The position numbers and the translations under genes were made by a program. Shown piece by piece: positions 9,985 through 21,707 of a stretch of 64,000 nt of DNA; positions within the stretch are counted from its first letter, which is position 1; each line of letters opens with the position of its first letter. This DNA is from Otatea glauca (taxonomy: Eukaryota; Streptophyta; Magnoliopsida; Poales; Poaceae), in assembly GCA_036346275.1 (NCBI GenBank), contig CM070721.1:7142452-7206451 (forward strand). Direction: 5' to 3'. The notes below the pieces were generated by a model that worked only from the letters and a program-made list of their open reading frames with translations, was not told the origin of the DNA and made no database searches.

Positions 9985-11439
9985 TAGTGCATATATCAAA
10001 GAGCAAGAAAATCTGGTCCATTCTTCCTAAAATTACATTTAAATATGACATTTTACTGCTGCCCAAAAGGCTACAAAATCACACTCTCCCGATCTCGAAT
10101 CGCATTCTCCCTCGATCTCCCTCTCCCACCATCGTTTTGCAATTTCTAAAAAATCAATTCTTCAAATAATTTCAAATTATTAATTGCTCGGACTTTTATT
10201 GACACATTTCTCGAGACCTAAGTTCAATGATAGTTGCCCAACCACTTCCTTCAAAAGAAGTGTTTTAAATATCTTTACAATTTTGGATTGAAATTGTTCA
10301 CATGCAATAACGCGATTTTGCTAATCAATTAGTATCGTCATACTAATTATAATTTTGCCCCTGAACAGTAAATTCCAACTGACGGGCATCGTGGGATTTT
10401 TTATTTCTTTTCCAACGAACAGGTTCAGCTGGAATTTTTATTTTTTTAATCCGCAATTCCTGCGAACTCAATTGGCTGGAATTTTTTTAAAAAAATTTCA
10501 ATTCCTGCGAACAGAATTCGCAGATTAATTTAAAAAATAAAACTAGGACCCAAACGATGTTGAAAAATTTTAAATTTTTTGTGGAGGTTTCTAACAAATA
10601 AATTATTTTACCATAAAAAGTTCAGAATATTATAATATTTTATGAATTTTTAAAAATTCAAACATTACAACTGTCCTGATAAAATGCTGACCGACAGGTT
10701 TGAACCGAATGAAAAATGAAACAAACCATGTTATTAAATTTTGAATTTTTTTCCATGGTTATGATGCATCACTAATGTTCCTATAAAATTTTCATATGAT
10801 GACCAAGCTTTATAAATTTTTTAAAATTCAGACAGTGCTACTGTCCTGATAAAAGCCATATCGGACAGAAGCACTGTCTAAATTTTTAAAAATTCGTAAA
10901 GCTTGATCATCATATGAAAATTTTATGGGAACATTAGTGGTTCATAATAATTATGTAAAACAAATTTCAAAATTTTCTAACGTGGTTTGTTTAATTTTTC
11001 ATTCGGTTCAAACTTGTCTGTCAGCGTTTTATCGGGATAGTTGTAATGTTTGAATTTTTAAAAATTCCTCACATCTTATAATAATTTAAAATTTTTAATG
11101 GAGTATCACTGATTTTTCAGGAACCTCCACAAAAAATTTCAAAATTTGTCAACATCGTTTATGTCCTAATTTTATTTTTTTATTTTTTTACCGTGCTGCC
11201 GATTGTCCATGCCATACCCGAAATTTGAAATTTCGGGTATGGGGGCCCCACCCCATACCCGAAATTCCCCCATACCCGAAATTTTATTTTTCGATATTGG
11301 ATTGCCGAATTTTCAAACTTCGGGAAAGGTTACACGAATTTTCAGATTTCGGTTATGACTGGGTTTTTGACAAATACGCAAACAAGTTGTATCGATTTGT
11401 AATTACAGATCGTTTCTTGTACTGTATTCCAAAAATTCC
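9985..11439 (+). repeat. MULE-1 right terminal inverted repeat
   Basis: About 1.45 kb matching the right TIR of MULE-2 (36261-37643) and, inverted, its left TIR (27823-29182). It ends TACAGATCG...CTGTATTCCAAAAATTCC. It is longer than the MULE-2 TIR because of the extra hairpin block at 11210-11285. Confidence 0.85.
11210..11285. repeat. Hairpin block inside the MULE TIR
   Basis: Four copies, in both orientations, of a unit like CCATACCCGAAATTTC/GAAATTTCGGGTATGG packed in about 75 bp, giving near-perfect inverted repeats. Related blocks lie at 12662-12706, 19070-19150, 20297-20392 and 21540-21585. MULE-2 itself has one half-unit on the left (27978-27994) and none on the right. Confidence 0.8.
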
Positions 11440-12511
11440 TAAAAACATTATATTGCCATTTTATACCGCTTTGTATCAGGGAATACCTATGATTATGGGG
11501 AAAAATCGTGCACGTAGCAATGCTAAAGTTTTATTATTGCAAATAATAGAAATCAAATATCGCTCAAAATGCACAAATTTCGCAAGAATGGAGGCGTCCA
11601 CTCTTAGGTCTAATTTCGGAGATTCATTATCGACCGGGATTCACTTGGATGGATCAGAAATTTGACTCCCAAACAAGGTCTTGGTGAGATACGAGATTAA
11701 CTCCCTACGAAATTCCTACGAGAAACTTAGCATACATTCCAATAAAAATGGACATGAAAATAAGGGGTTTAATTGGTATACGTTGGAGAAGGAAGATATA
11801 TTGCTTGTGAGTAGATGAGGGCGCTTCGACGGCGAAGGGGAGCGGTTGGCTTCCATGAAAGGTTGCATGTCGTCGACGCGTGCGTCAATGCCGCGTGCAT
11901 GGCGCTCGTGGTGTTGTCGCTCATGGCTTCTCTCATGTGCCATGAGGAGAAACAATATGAGACGAGCATTGCCACCACGACTGCTCCATGGACAGCATGC
12001 ATTCAAATGGAGACATTTGTCCATGATCATTATTCTGATGTAATAAACCTTTCATCATCAGATTCCATTTGGAATTTGAAAATTATACTACAAATTCATT
12101 TTCCACACAGAACACAAATTTAGGTAGCTTCTCTCCTATGATCGATAAAAGAACATCTAGGGGATAACAACCACCACAAAGAGCCATGGAACAAGATTAT
12201 AGTACTATTAATTCCTTACCAAGTGGGATTAGGATCCGTATGCTTGAAAATATTACTCCATGTGCCAACTTCATTCATCATGGTCTTACAAACTATTTTA
12301 GAGTAAATTTTCACAAAACCATATGTGCGAGAACAAAGGAAGGCTATAGGCAGCTTGCTTAAATGCCTTGGTGCCCTTCTTATAGCTAGATGTCCGCGTA
12401 AAACATATGCAAGGAAAGGAGCATTTGATGTAAATTTTGTTTGAATACTGCATCATGCCGTTGGTTTGCGAAAACTCAACGATAGGGGTATTTTCTCCAT
12501 CAGTCGTTAGC
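11440..12511 (-). pseudogene. HK-0: 5' fragment of the histidine kinase (N-terminal exon region)
   Basis: On the minus strand, from 12511: upstream/5' region, then the N-terminal exon at about 12002-11790. The exon gives a signal-anchor segment (AVVVAMLVSYCFSSWHM) followed by MREAMSDNTTSAM, then loses frame: MQPFMEANRS continues in another frame. The exon probably ends near a GTATACC donor (about 11780), and the intron is cut at 11440 by MULE-1. The rest of this copy would lie beyond MULE-1 and the gypsy element, outside the window. It is the leftmost visible unit of the kinase array. Confidence 0.75.
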
Positions 12512-12830
12512 GGAATTTTTGAAATACAGTACAAGAAACGATCCGTAATTACAAATCGATACAACATGTTTTCGTATTTGTTAAAAAGCCAGTCATACCC
12601 GAAATCTAAAAATTCGTGTAACCTTTCCCAAATTTGTAAATTCGGTAATCCAATAATCAAAAAATGAAATTTCAGGTATGTGGGCCGTGGCCCCCATACC
12701 CGAAATTTCATTGGCATGGCACAATAGGCAGCAAGGTAAAAAAATAAAAAAATAAAACTAGGACACAAAATTCGTCGAAAAATTTTAAAAGTTTTTGTGG
12801 AGGTTTCTGACAAATCAATGATACTCCCAT
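12512..12830 (+). repeat. MULE left-TIR piece, unit boundary 1
   Basis: Matches the first about 320 bp of the MULE-2 left TIR (from 27823), starting GGAATTTTTGAAATACAG. It is preceded by GTCGTTAGC (12503-12511), a one-base variant of the MULE-2 target duplication. It ends at CTCCCAT, where it is fused to the last kinase intron (AAACCTGGCATTCC, 12831 on). Only the left TIR is present, in the same orientation as the other three pieces. Confidence 0.9.
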
Positions 12831-12834
12831 AAAC

Positions 12835-15800
12835 CTGGCATTCCATCAAGATAACATCATAGGGCAAGGTCACAACTTTAGTGTCTTTCGAAACACTTTC
12901 TTGCTCAAGAGTATCTTTGAACATATCAACAGCCTTAGATCCATCAACTGCTACTTTAACAGTTGCTCCTAGTTGGTTCAGCATCTTCCTCTGGATAGTT
13001 TGTAGCACCAAAGTGTCTTCGACCAAAGAAGACACGATCCCGATAATGGCTTATCACCTTCGACTTTTGGATCCTGAGCCAAGCATGCAACTTTAGCTGA
13101 TGCAGTAGTCCCTTGCAAATCTTTCATACCAATCTCTAACAAATCTTGCTGACTAGTCCCAGCATTGTTGGGACCAACTTGAGATGATTGTTGTGTAGGT
13201 GAGACATGAAGGTCCCTCAAGATCCTCAGAAGAGCGTATAACCGAGACCCGTGCATCGGCTTTCGCAGGACAAGATCGCATCTCATGTCCCTGAACCTTT
13301 GTAAATCTTTAGAAGAGGTCTTCAAATCAACTAAGCATACAACTTTGCATGGAACTTGATGCTTGATTTTGACGAAGCTAGCCACCTCTCTGCAAATGTC
13401 ATCTAATCTTACATCGGACACATCAATGATAACAAGCAGACCAAATGGATGGTGCCATCCAAAGTTACCTCCTAAGCTATTGTTGCGCCTCAATGCCATT
13501 GGCAAAACTTGGCTAACCATCTCTTTGGAGCTGAAACACCGGTCCGTGCTGTCGCAATCGACGCCAGGTGATGATGGCCTCGAAGAAAAGATACTGGTAG
13601 AATGCACCTTCTCCAAAGTAGAAGCGATGAGCTCGACCTGTGAGATCAACCAAACTTTCATCCCAATATTCTCCATCCATGTGTGCAAGATTCTTCTGGT
13701 TTCATCCCCTTGAACAAACAGGAGACAATGCCCACCCTTAAAGCAGTTGGCTTCTTTGAACACCGAGGCTCGAACGTCGGAATCACTCATTGTTGTTGTC
13801 CCTTTTTCTATATCTTCAACTTGTTGCCTTTCACTAATCTTCAAAAAAACATTGAACCCAAAGCATGTTCTAGTTTCTCCTAGTTCTTTGTCTTTAATAC
13901 TGATCTGCCCACCCATCAGGCGAACCTATGAACAATAAATAATAGCCAAAATTAAGCAACAGTTTAAAAAGAGAAAAAAAGAAGCATCACGGATACTTGA
14001 GAGGTTTAACACACACAAAAAAATAGATAACTCACAAAAGATTGGACGATTCCAAGCCCCAAACCGGTGCCTCCATGTCCTTCTTTTACGTGAACATAGT
14101 TTTCAAAGACAGACTCCCTCTTCTCCTTGGCGATCCCTATTCCAGTATCAACCACCTCAAAGTAAAACACAACCGAGTTGGGATCATTCTACATAGGATT
14201 GAAAGAGTTCTGCTCGGTGCAACCTTTCCTTGCTCCAAACAAATATCTGAAGAAACCGCCAACACGCCTTCGACAAGCGAATCTCGAAGGAACGCTAATG
14301 GAGCTCCTTGCGATCGGCCTGTTCACCCAAGCCCGGAGAACATTGTGCCCTTCATGTGTGAACTTCAGAGCGTTGCCTAATAGGTTGTCGAGGATTTTCT
14401 TGAATCTCTTGCTGTCCCCTAAGACATTCCCACATTTCAGGACAGAAATCATAGGGATCTCAGACCACTTCTATTCCATTGTTGATACCCACGACATTGA
14501 CCATGTCCACAGATTCCTCCAAGACATCGGCCATGTTGAACTCAACTTCCTCAAGCCGCATCTTCCCTGACTCGCTTATGTCTAGTATCGAGTTCAGTAT
14601 ATCTGCAAAAGTTACACCACATCCATGAACATATATTTTCATCTTCCTAGGTTCAATATATAATTTCCTACGTAGTTTATCGCAAGGCAAGATGTTCCAA
14701 TCTATTCTATCAAAGATATATGCTCTATATTGTGGAAATTGCAAACTCTTCATACCTGATTTTATCAAAAAAAATATAACAAATGTCAGGAAAAAAATTG
14801 AAATTATAATATTTTTTGATTATAAACCTACTTGTATGATTTTGCTATAGTCAATCTTGATACTACGTTTGTATATGTAAGTGGTCAAAGTTTAACATGA
14901 TTAACTAAATGCATCATGCATGTATACTACGTACGTATAGAGATATGCGTATATATGCAAATTCCAGACTAACCAAAGAGCTTCTTGGTGCAGACGTCCA
15001 TCTGGTTGAGGTTGTCCATGACATTGGGGTTCACCTGGGCCTCCGATCGGGACACTTCGATGAGGCCAGCGATGGCAGCCAGCGTTGAACGTATGTCGTG
15101 GCTGGCGCTGGCGAAGGCGTTGGACTTGTTCCTCCTCTTGCGCTCCGCCAGCCAAAGCGCCTCCTTCTGCCTGACGAGGTCAGCGTTCAGCACCGCCTCC
15201 CGCGCTGCCGCCCACCGCAGTGCCCACGCCATGAAGAAGCATGACACCAGCGCCACCACCACCAGGGTGCACACGAAGGTGATCACGATGACGCCCACCT
15301 GTCGGAACATGTCTGCCTCGTGGCTGTTTCGAAGCACCAGCCGGAATCCCTAAGCAATCGAAGTGGAAGAAGCAAGCGCGTGCATGTCAAAATCAAGACA
15401 CAGATATGTTGCATGCATGTGCTGGTCCGAAATTTCCTAGCATGCATGCGTGAGTGCTACTTTTTGTGAAAGAAAATATGAAGAATAAATGCATTAAGGA
15501 AAGGTAAACAAGAGTCAATACATTTAAGGATCGGATGTCTAGTATCTCACGGACCACTCTCTAGCTACTATACTTATAAGCATGCATGGCTTTTATGTAA
15601 ATAAATGTTAGGAATAGTTAAATGGCACTTGAGAATTTTTTTAACGTGAGCATTCAATTTTTTTTGCCTATTATATATTGTTTTGATCCACGGTATGATT
15701 TATCATTTTGACTTTGTGATTCACGCTTTTGTCTACTGTGTTCCTTGTAGTTTGTTTTGTGCCCACTTTTTTTTTACAAATCATCACATTATCATTTACA

Positions 15801-18800
15801 TAATTTAATTTGTGTAAAACTAGTATATAATTTATGTTAAAAAGGTCATGCGAAAAATAATAATATTTTTTACAAATCATTTTTATATAATTTAATTTGT
15901 GTAAAACTAGTATATAATTGATGTAAAAAGCAGGCAATACAGAAGAAATAATGTTTCTCATCCAATACCTAAAAATTTGAGTACACCTTGAAAAAATAGT
16001 ACTCGAATAAGAGAAGTGGAGGCAAATTGATTTCATCCATTTGGATGTAGATCTGAAGATTCAAAATTTAATATTATATACATGAACACAGCTCACACAC
16101 TAGAGTAGCATCTAAAGTTCCCCTCCCGACTCGCGTCGGACGGTAAAACACACGGTAACGCTTGACGACTATCGTGCTATCACGCGTAACAAAGCGATAT
16201 CGTGTGTGTATACATACACACACACTTGGATCCGAACACTTCATCATTCAAAAATTACATGTTGTACTTCCACACTAAACCTTGTCTGCCTTATACTCTC
16301 TCTAGTAAAAAGTACTAAACCCTTTTTTTCCCTGGCCCCACAAAACACGTCATGACTCATAACCTTCTCTTCTCTCAGATGGCACATACTCCCGTCCCTG
16401 AAAAAGATCAACAACCAGTGACGGATAATGATTTCATCACATTTCATGTTGAACTCTAACAGACTAACATCCTAAAACTAAATATATACTATACTACTAC
16501 GTCGCGCTGAGCCAAAACTACTTGTGCTATATACTATTAATATTCTCAAGCTACATATATATATAGAAGCCTATTTTCAAGGGGCTTAAATCTGCCCCCG
16601 TCGACGTCTTCCTCCATTTATTGTTGCCCTAGTTTGGACGCGTGTGCGCTCAGCACTCCATGTCATGGAAAAGAGAATCGTTTGCATGCCTTAGCTTCCA
16701 TTTTTTAAGAGGCCCTTAGCTCTAGATTATGACAAAATTAACGATTAATGACATTTATTAAAAAGGTCTCTGAAATACTTGCCGCCTTAATACAATGGTG
16801 TCATTGTTTAGCTCAATTTGTGGAATATTTGTATGAGATTTGCAAAGGGAGAAATGCCGGGATTCATAACAAAAAGGAATTAAACAAGCAATTAATGCAA
16901 TGCATGCACGACGTGCATATGTGTATGTATGGCTTGCACACGTACCAGTTTTACTCCGGAGACGTCAAAGCTGGTGCACGCAACTTTGTAATTGTCAGTC
17001 CTGGCACCGTAAAGCTCGAGCTTGGGCGCGTCAATGGCGGAAGCAGTACATTTCACCTTTGAAATCGAATCCATCTTCTCCATTTGCGTCGTCACGTCGT
17101 GCGGTTGGTGCACTGCCCTTGCCGTCGATCGCGTAGTAGATGTCCATGTCGCGGAAGCCAGTGGCGCGAGGGGCGACGCCCTGGACGACGACGTCGTCGA
17201 CGGCCACTTCGGCCGAGATCATGCCTACGTCGCCGACTGGCGCGGACAAGACCAGCATCTAGACGCCTGAGCGGGCCCACCCGACCCCAAGAGACGCACA
17301 TGAGCCGTTCTTGGCGTTGAGGAGGACCAGCGTCGTGTTGGGAAGGTGATCCGGCCTCGCCACCGCCACGGCACGCCCGACCAAACGGCCGGTCGCCGGA
17401 TGGGCTGGCTGGATGTACCACATGTGGCGCGAGCTCGCGAACATTGCTCTTACCTTGCCATCCTCGGCGCGGTGGTGCGAGAATGCGCTGTCGTGGACGC
17501 CGCAGACGACATCTCGCCAAGAATGGATGCATGGCGAAGGCAAGGTACAGCTTGGGTCCCACCTAACTGGTCAACACACAGCACTATGTATGAGTAGCAG
17601 TGAGTATTTTTTAAAAAAATTAGTCAGAATATTAGTATTTATTAAAGAAGGACAATTCGAACTACAAACAAACATCCAGTACGCACACATGCATTCTCTC
17701 GAACGCCTCAGCTGGCGTCCTACCAACCCGGTTCTCATAAAAAGCAGTAAGTAATAACATCAAACTATTTGCACGTGAACCCTGGGCCCACCTTACAGAA
17801 TTACTGAGCAAGAAGCCAGCACGTGTTTATAACTTCGTACTGATACTTCCTTAAAAACATTATATTGCCATTTTATACCGCTTTGTATCAGGAAATACCT
17901 ATGATTATGGGGAAAAATCGTGCGCGTAGCGATGCTAAAGTTCTATTATTGCAAATAATAGAAATCAAAGATTGCTCGGAATGCACAAATTTCGCAGGAA
18001 AAGAGGCGTCCACTCTTAGGTCTTACTTAGGAGATTCATTATCGACCCGGATTCACTTGGATGGATTTGAAATTTGACTCCCAAACAAGGTCTTGGTGAG
18101 ATACGTGGTTAACTCCCTACGAAATTCCTACGAGAATCTTAGCATACATTCCAAAAAAAATGGACATGGAAATAAGGCGTTTAATTGGTATACGTAGGAG
18201 AAGGAAGATCTATTGCTTGTGAGATGCAGGACGAGGGCGTCGGCGACGGCAAAGGCGGACCGGTTGGCTTCCATGAAAGGTTGTGTCAACGCCGCGTCCA
18301 TGGCGCTCGTGGTGTCGTCGCTCATGGGTTCTCTCATGTGCCACGAGGAGAAACAATATGAGACGAGCATTGCCACAACGGCTGCTCCATGGATAGCCTG
18401 CATTCAAATAGAGACATTCGTCCATGATCATTATTCTGATGTAATAAACATTTCGTCACTGCTTCCATTTGGAATTTGAAAAATTATACTACAAATTCAT
18501 TTTCCACACAGCAACACAAATTTAGCTAGCTTCTCTCCTATGATCGATTAAACAACATCTAGGGGGATAGCAACCACCACAAAAGAGACATGGAATAGTA
18601 CTATAGTACTATTAATTCCTTACCAGTGGGATTAGGATCCAGAAGTGCTTGAAAAGATTACTCCATGTGCCAACTTCATTCACCATGGTCTTACAAACTA
18701 TTTTAAAGTTAATTTTCACAAAACCATATGTGCGAGAACAAATGAAGGCTATAGGCAGCTTGCTTAGATGCCTTGGTGCCCTTCTTATAGATGTCCGGCA

Positions 18801-18912
18801 GAAACATATACAAGGAAAGGAGCGTTTGATGTTAATTTTTGCTGAATACCGTACCGCCGCTGGTTTGCAGATAACCCAATGTATAGCGGTATTTTCTCCA
18901 TCAGTCGTCTGC
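12835..18912 (-). pseudogene. HK2: HK-A: hybrid histidine kinase (CKI1/HK2 type), near full length, broken
   Basis: Minus-strand exons: N-terminal exon about 18403-18195; extracellular sensor 17562-16946; transmembrane plus histidine box 15350-14974; HATPase 14602-14036; degenerate middle plus receiver 13925-12835. Seen: TM segment VGVIVITFVCTLVVVALVS, phosphorylation box NAFASASHDIRS, N-box ILDNLLGNALKFTHEG, G1 box VVDTGIGIAKEK, G2 box GGTGLGLGIVQSF, receiver GATVKVAVDGSKAVDMFK. The family senses a signal at the membrane and passes phosphate His to Asp to phosphotransfer proteins. Defects: TAG at 17261-17259, a roughly 32-bp deletion in the sensor, TGA for Trp at 14462-14460, TAG for Gln at 14191-14189, a one-base frameshift at the start of the receiver near 13030, and the phosphoacceptor Asp changed to Glu (LMECQ, about 12845). 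The last exon is cut off by the MULE TIR fusion. The HK2 name rests on memory of rice synteny. Confidence 0.88.
15351..16945 (-). other. Large intron of HK-A between sensor and transmembrane exons
   Basis: AT-rich intron with consensus ends (donor GTACGTG at 16945; acceptor TTGCTTAG at 15351). No gene seen. It holds a pair of repeats around AATTTAATTTGTGTAAAACTAG (about 15800 and 15885) and a short TA/CA microsatellite near 16205-16225. The same intron is kept in HK-B, HK-C and HK-D. Confidence 0.7.
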
Positions 18913-19264
18913 GGAATTTTTGGAATATAGTGCAAGAAACGATCCGTAATTACAAATCGATACAACATGTTTGCGTATTGGTTAAAAAGCTAGTCATACC
19001 CGAAATCTGAAAATTCATGTAACCTTTCCCGAAATTTGAAAATTCGGCAATCCAAAAATCGAAAAATCAAATTTCGGGTATGGGGGCCCTGGCCCCCATA
19101 CCCGAAATTTCCGTGGCCCCTATACCCGAAATTTCAAATTTCGGGTATGGCAAGGCACAATCGGCAGCACGGTAAAAAATAAAAAAAAACTAGGACCCAA
19201 ACTACGTCGAAAAATTTTGAAATTTTTTGTGGAGGTTCCTGACAAATCAATGATACTACCATAA
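18913..19264 (+). repeat. MULE left-TIR piece, unit boundary 2
   Basis: Starts GGAATTTTTGGAATATAG after GTCGTCTGC (18904-18912). It contains a large GGGTATGGGGGCC...GGCCCCCATACCC hairpin (about 19070-19113) and ends near CTACCATAAAAA. It is fused to intron-derived kinase sequence beginning AATTAGTCAG, not to the receiver exon. Confidence 0.88.
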
Positions 19265-20142
19265 AAAAAATTAGTCAGAACATTAGTATTTATTAAAGAA
19301 GGACAGGTCGAACTACAAACAAACATCCAGTACGCACACATGCATTCTCTCGAAATTCCTACGAGAATCTTAGCATACATTCCAAAAAAATGGACATGAA
19401 AATAGGGGGTTTAATTGGTATACGTAGGAAAAGGAAGATCTATTGCTTGTGAGCTGTAGGGCGAGGGCGTTGGTGACGGCAAAGGCGGAGCGGTTGGCTT
19501 CCATGGAAGGTTGCGTCAACGCCGCGTCCATGGCGCTCGTGGTGTTGTCGCTCATGGCTTCTCTCATGTGCCATGTGGAGAAACAATATGAGATGAGCAT
19601 TGCCACCACGACTGCTACATTGACAGCCTGCATTCAAATGGAGACATTCGTCCATGATCATTATTCTATGTAATAAACCTTTCATCACTGCATTCCATTT
19701 GGAATTTGAAAAATTATACTACAAATTCATTTTCCACACAGCAAAACAAATTTAGCTAGCATCTCTCCTATGATCGATAAAACAACATCTAGGGGGATAG
19801 CAACCATGACAAAAGAGCCATGGAACAGTACTGTAGTACTATTAATTCCTTACTAGTGGGATTAGGATCCAGAAGTGCTTGAAAAGATTACTCCATGTGC
19901 CAACTACATTCACCATGGTCTTACAAACTATTTTAAAGTAAATTTTCACAAAACCATATGTGCGAGAACAAAGGAAGGCTATAGGCAGCTTGCGTAGATG
20001 CCTTGATGCCCTTCTTATAGATCTCTGGTAGAAACATATACAAGGAAAGGAGCATTTGATGTTAATTTTTGCTGAATACCGTACCGCCGCTGGTTTGCAG
20101 AAAACCCAACTTATAGCGGTATTTTCTCCATCAGTCGTCAGC
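19265..20142 (-). pseudogene. HK-del1: deletion copy, N-terminal exon region only
   Basis: On the minus strand: upstream region, N-terminal exon about 19633-19430 (AVVVAMLISYCFSTWHMREAM...), then intron sequence. Compared with HK-A, about 5 kb (all exons after the first) is missing between the TIR and intron sequence equivalent to 17605. A second deletion of about 420 bp joins the equivalents of 17700 and 18120 at a CGAA overlap. No kinase domain remains. Confidence 0.85.
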
Positions 20143-20497
20143 GGAATTTTTGTAATACAGTACAAGAAACGATCCGTAATTACAAATCGATACAACATGT
20201 TTGCGTATTTGTTAAAAAGCTAGTCATACCCGAAATCAGAAAATTCATGTAACCTTTCCCGAAATTTGAAAATTCGGCAATCCAAAAAATCAAAAAATCA
20301 AATTTCGGGTACGGGGGCCATGGGGGCCCTGGACCCCATACCCGAAATTGCCCTGGCCCCTATACGCGAAATTTCAAATTTCGGGTATGGCATGGCACAA
20401 TCGGCAGCATGGTAAAAAAATAAAACTAGGACCCAAACTACGTCGAAAAATTTTGAAATTTTTTCTGGAGGTTCCTGACAAATCAATGATACTACCA
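20143..20497 (+). repeat. MULE left-TIR piece, unit boundary 3
   Basis: Starts GGAATTTTTGTAATACAG after the exact sequence GTCGTCAGC (20134-20142), identical to the MULE-2 target duplication. It has a hairpin block at 20297-20392 and ends CTACCAAAAAAATAATTAG. Confidence 0.88.
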
Positions 20498-21384
20498 AAA
20501 AAATAATTAGTCAAAACATTAGTATTTATTAAAGAAGGACAAGTCGAACTACAAACAAACATCCAGTACGCACACATGCATTCTCTCGAAATTCCTACGA
20601 GATTCTTAGCACACATTCCAAAAAAAATGGACATGAAAATAGGGGGTTTAATTGGTATACGTAGGAGAAGGAAGATCTATTGCTTGTGAGCTGCAGGCCG
20701 AGGGCGTCGGCGACGGCGAAGGTGGAGCAGTTGGCTTCCATGAAAGGTTGCATCAACGTCGCGTCCATGGCGCTCGTGGTGTTGTCGCTCATGGCTTCTC
20801 TCATGTGCCATGAGGAGAAACAATATGAGACAAGCATTGCCACCACGACTGATCCATGGACAGCCTGCATTCAAATGGAGACATTCGCACATGATCATTA
20901 TTCTGATGTAATAAACCTTTCATCACTGCATTCCATTTGGAATTTGAAGAATTATACTACAAATTCATTTTCCACACAGCAATACAAATTTAGCTAGCTT
21001 CTCTCCTACGATCGATAAAAGAACATCTAGGGGGATAGCAACCACCACAAAAGAGCCATGCAACAGTACTATAGTACTATTAATTCCTTACCAGTGGGAT
21101 TAGGATCCAGAAGTGTTTGAAAAGATTACTCCATGTGCCAACTTCATTCATCATGGTCTTACAAACTATTTTAGAGTAAAATTTCACAAAACCATATGTG
21201 TGAGAACAAAGGAAGGCTATAGGCAGCTTGCTTAGATGCCATGGTGCCATTCTTATAGCTAGATGTCTGGCAGAAACATATACAAGGAAAGGAGCGTTTG
21301 ATGTTAATTTTTCCTGAATACCGTACCGCCGCTGGTTTGCAAAAAACTCAACGTATAGGGGTATTTTCTCCATCAGTCGTTAGC
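20498..21384 (-). pseudogene. HK-del2: deletion copy, N-terminal exon region only
   Basis: Nearly the same as HK-del1: N-terminal exon about 20870-20665 (SVVVAMLVSYCFSSWHMREAM), upstream region to 21384, and the same two internal deletions. Sharing both deletion points means del1 and del2 are tandem duplicates of one deleted unit of about 1.23 kb. Confidence 0.85.
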
Positions 21385-21703
21385 AAAATTTTTGGAATAC
21401 AGTAGAAGAAACGATCTGTAATTACAAATCGATACAACATGTTTGTGTATTTGTTAAAAAGCCAGTCATACCCGAAATCTAAAAATTCGAGTAACCTTTC
21501 CCGAAATTTGAAAATTCGGCAATCCAATAATCAAAAAATGAAATTTCAGGTATGGGGGCCGTGGCCCCCAAACCCGAAATATCATTGGCATGGCACAATC
21601 GGCAACACGGTAAAAAAATAAAAAAATAAAACTAGGACCCAAAATACGTCAAATGTTTTGATAGTTTTTGTGGAGATTTCTGACAAATCAATGATACTCC
21701 CAT
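21385..21703 (+). repeat. MULE left-TIR piece, unit boundary 4
   Basis: Starts AAAATTTTTGGAATACAG (first two bases changed) after GTCGTTAGC (21376-21384). It ends CTCCCAT and is fused to AAACCTGGCAATCC of the last HK-B intron, exactly as at boundary 1. The identical fusion point shows that HK-A and HK-B units are copies of one rearranged unit. Confidence 0.9.
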
Positions 21704-21707
21704 AAAC

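Larger units (their letters stand above)
6039..11439 (+). mobile_element. MULE-1: right part of a Mutator-like element
   Basis: A second copy of the 27823-37643 element. It begins inside the transposase exon at the gypsy junction and continues through the C-terminal transposase exons, the 29-bp array, the second gene, 192-bp subterminal repeats and the right TIR. It ends at ...AAAAATTCC (11439). The next bases, TAAAAACAT (11440-11448), are the kinase intron sequence also found uninterrupted after 17855 (HK-A) and 26740 (HK-B), so the right border is precise. The left half lies beyond the gypsy element and outside the window. Confidence 0.9.

Noticed and set aside
12298..13035. 245-codon minus frame joining receiver sequence to upstream kinase DNA
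   Set aside because: It runs from the HK-A receiver through the TIR fusion into HK-0 upstream DNA, a chimeric frame across a rearrangement; only 12835-13035 is kinase.
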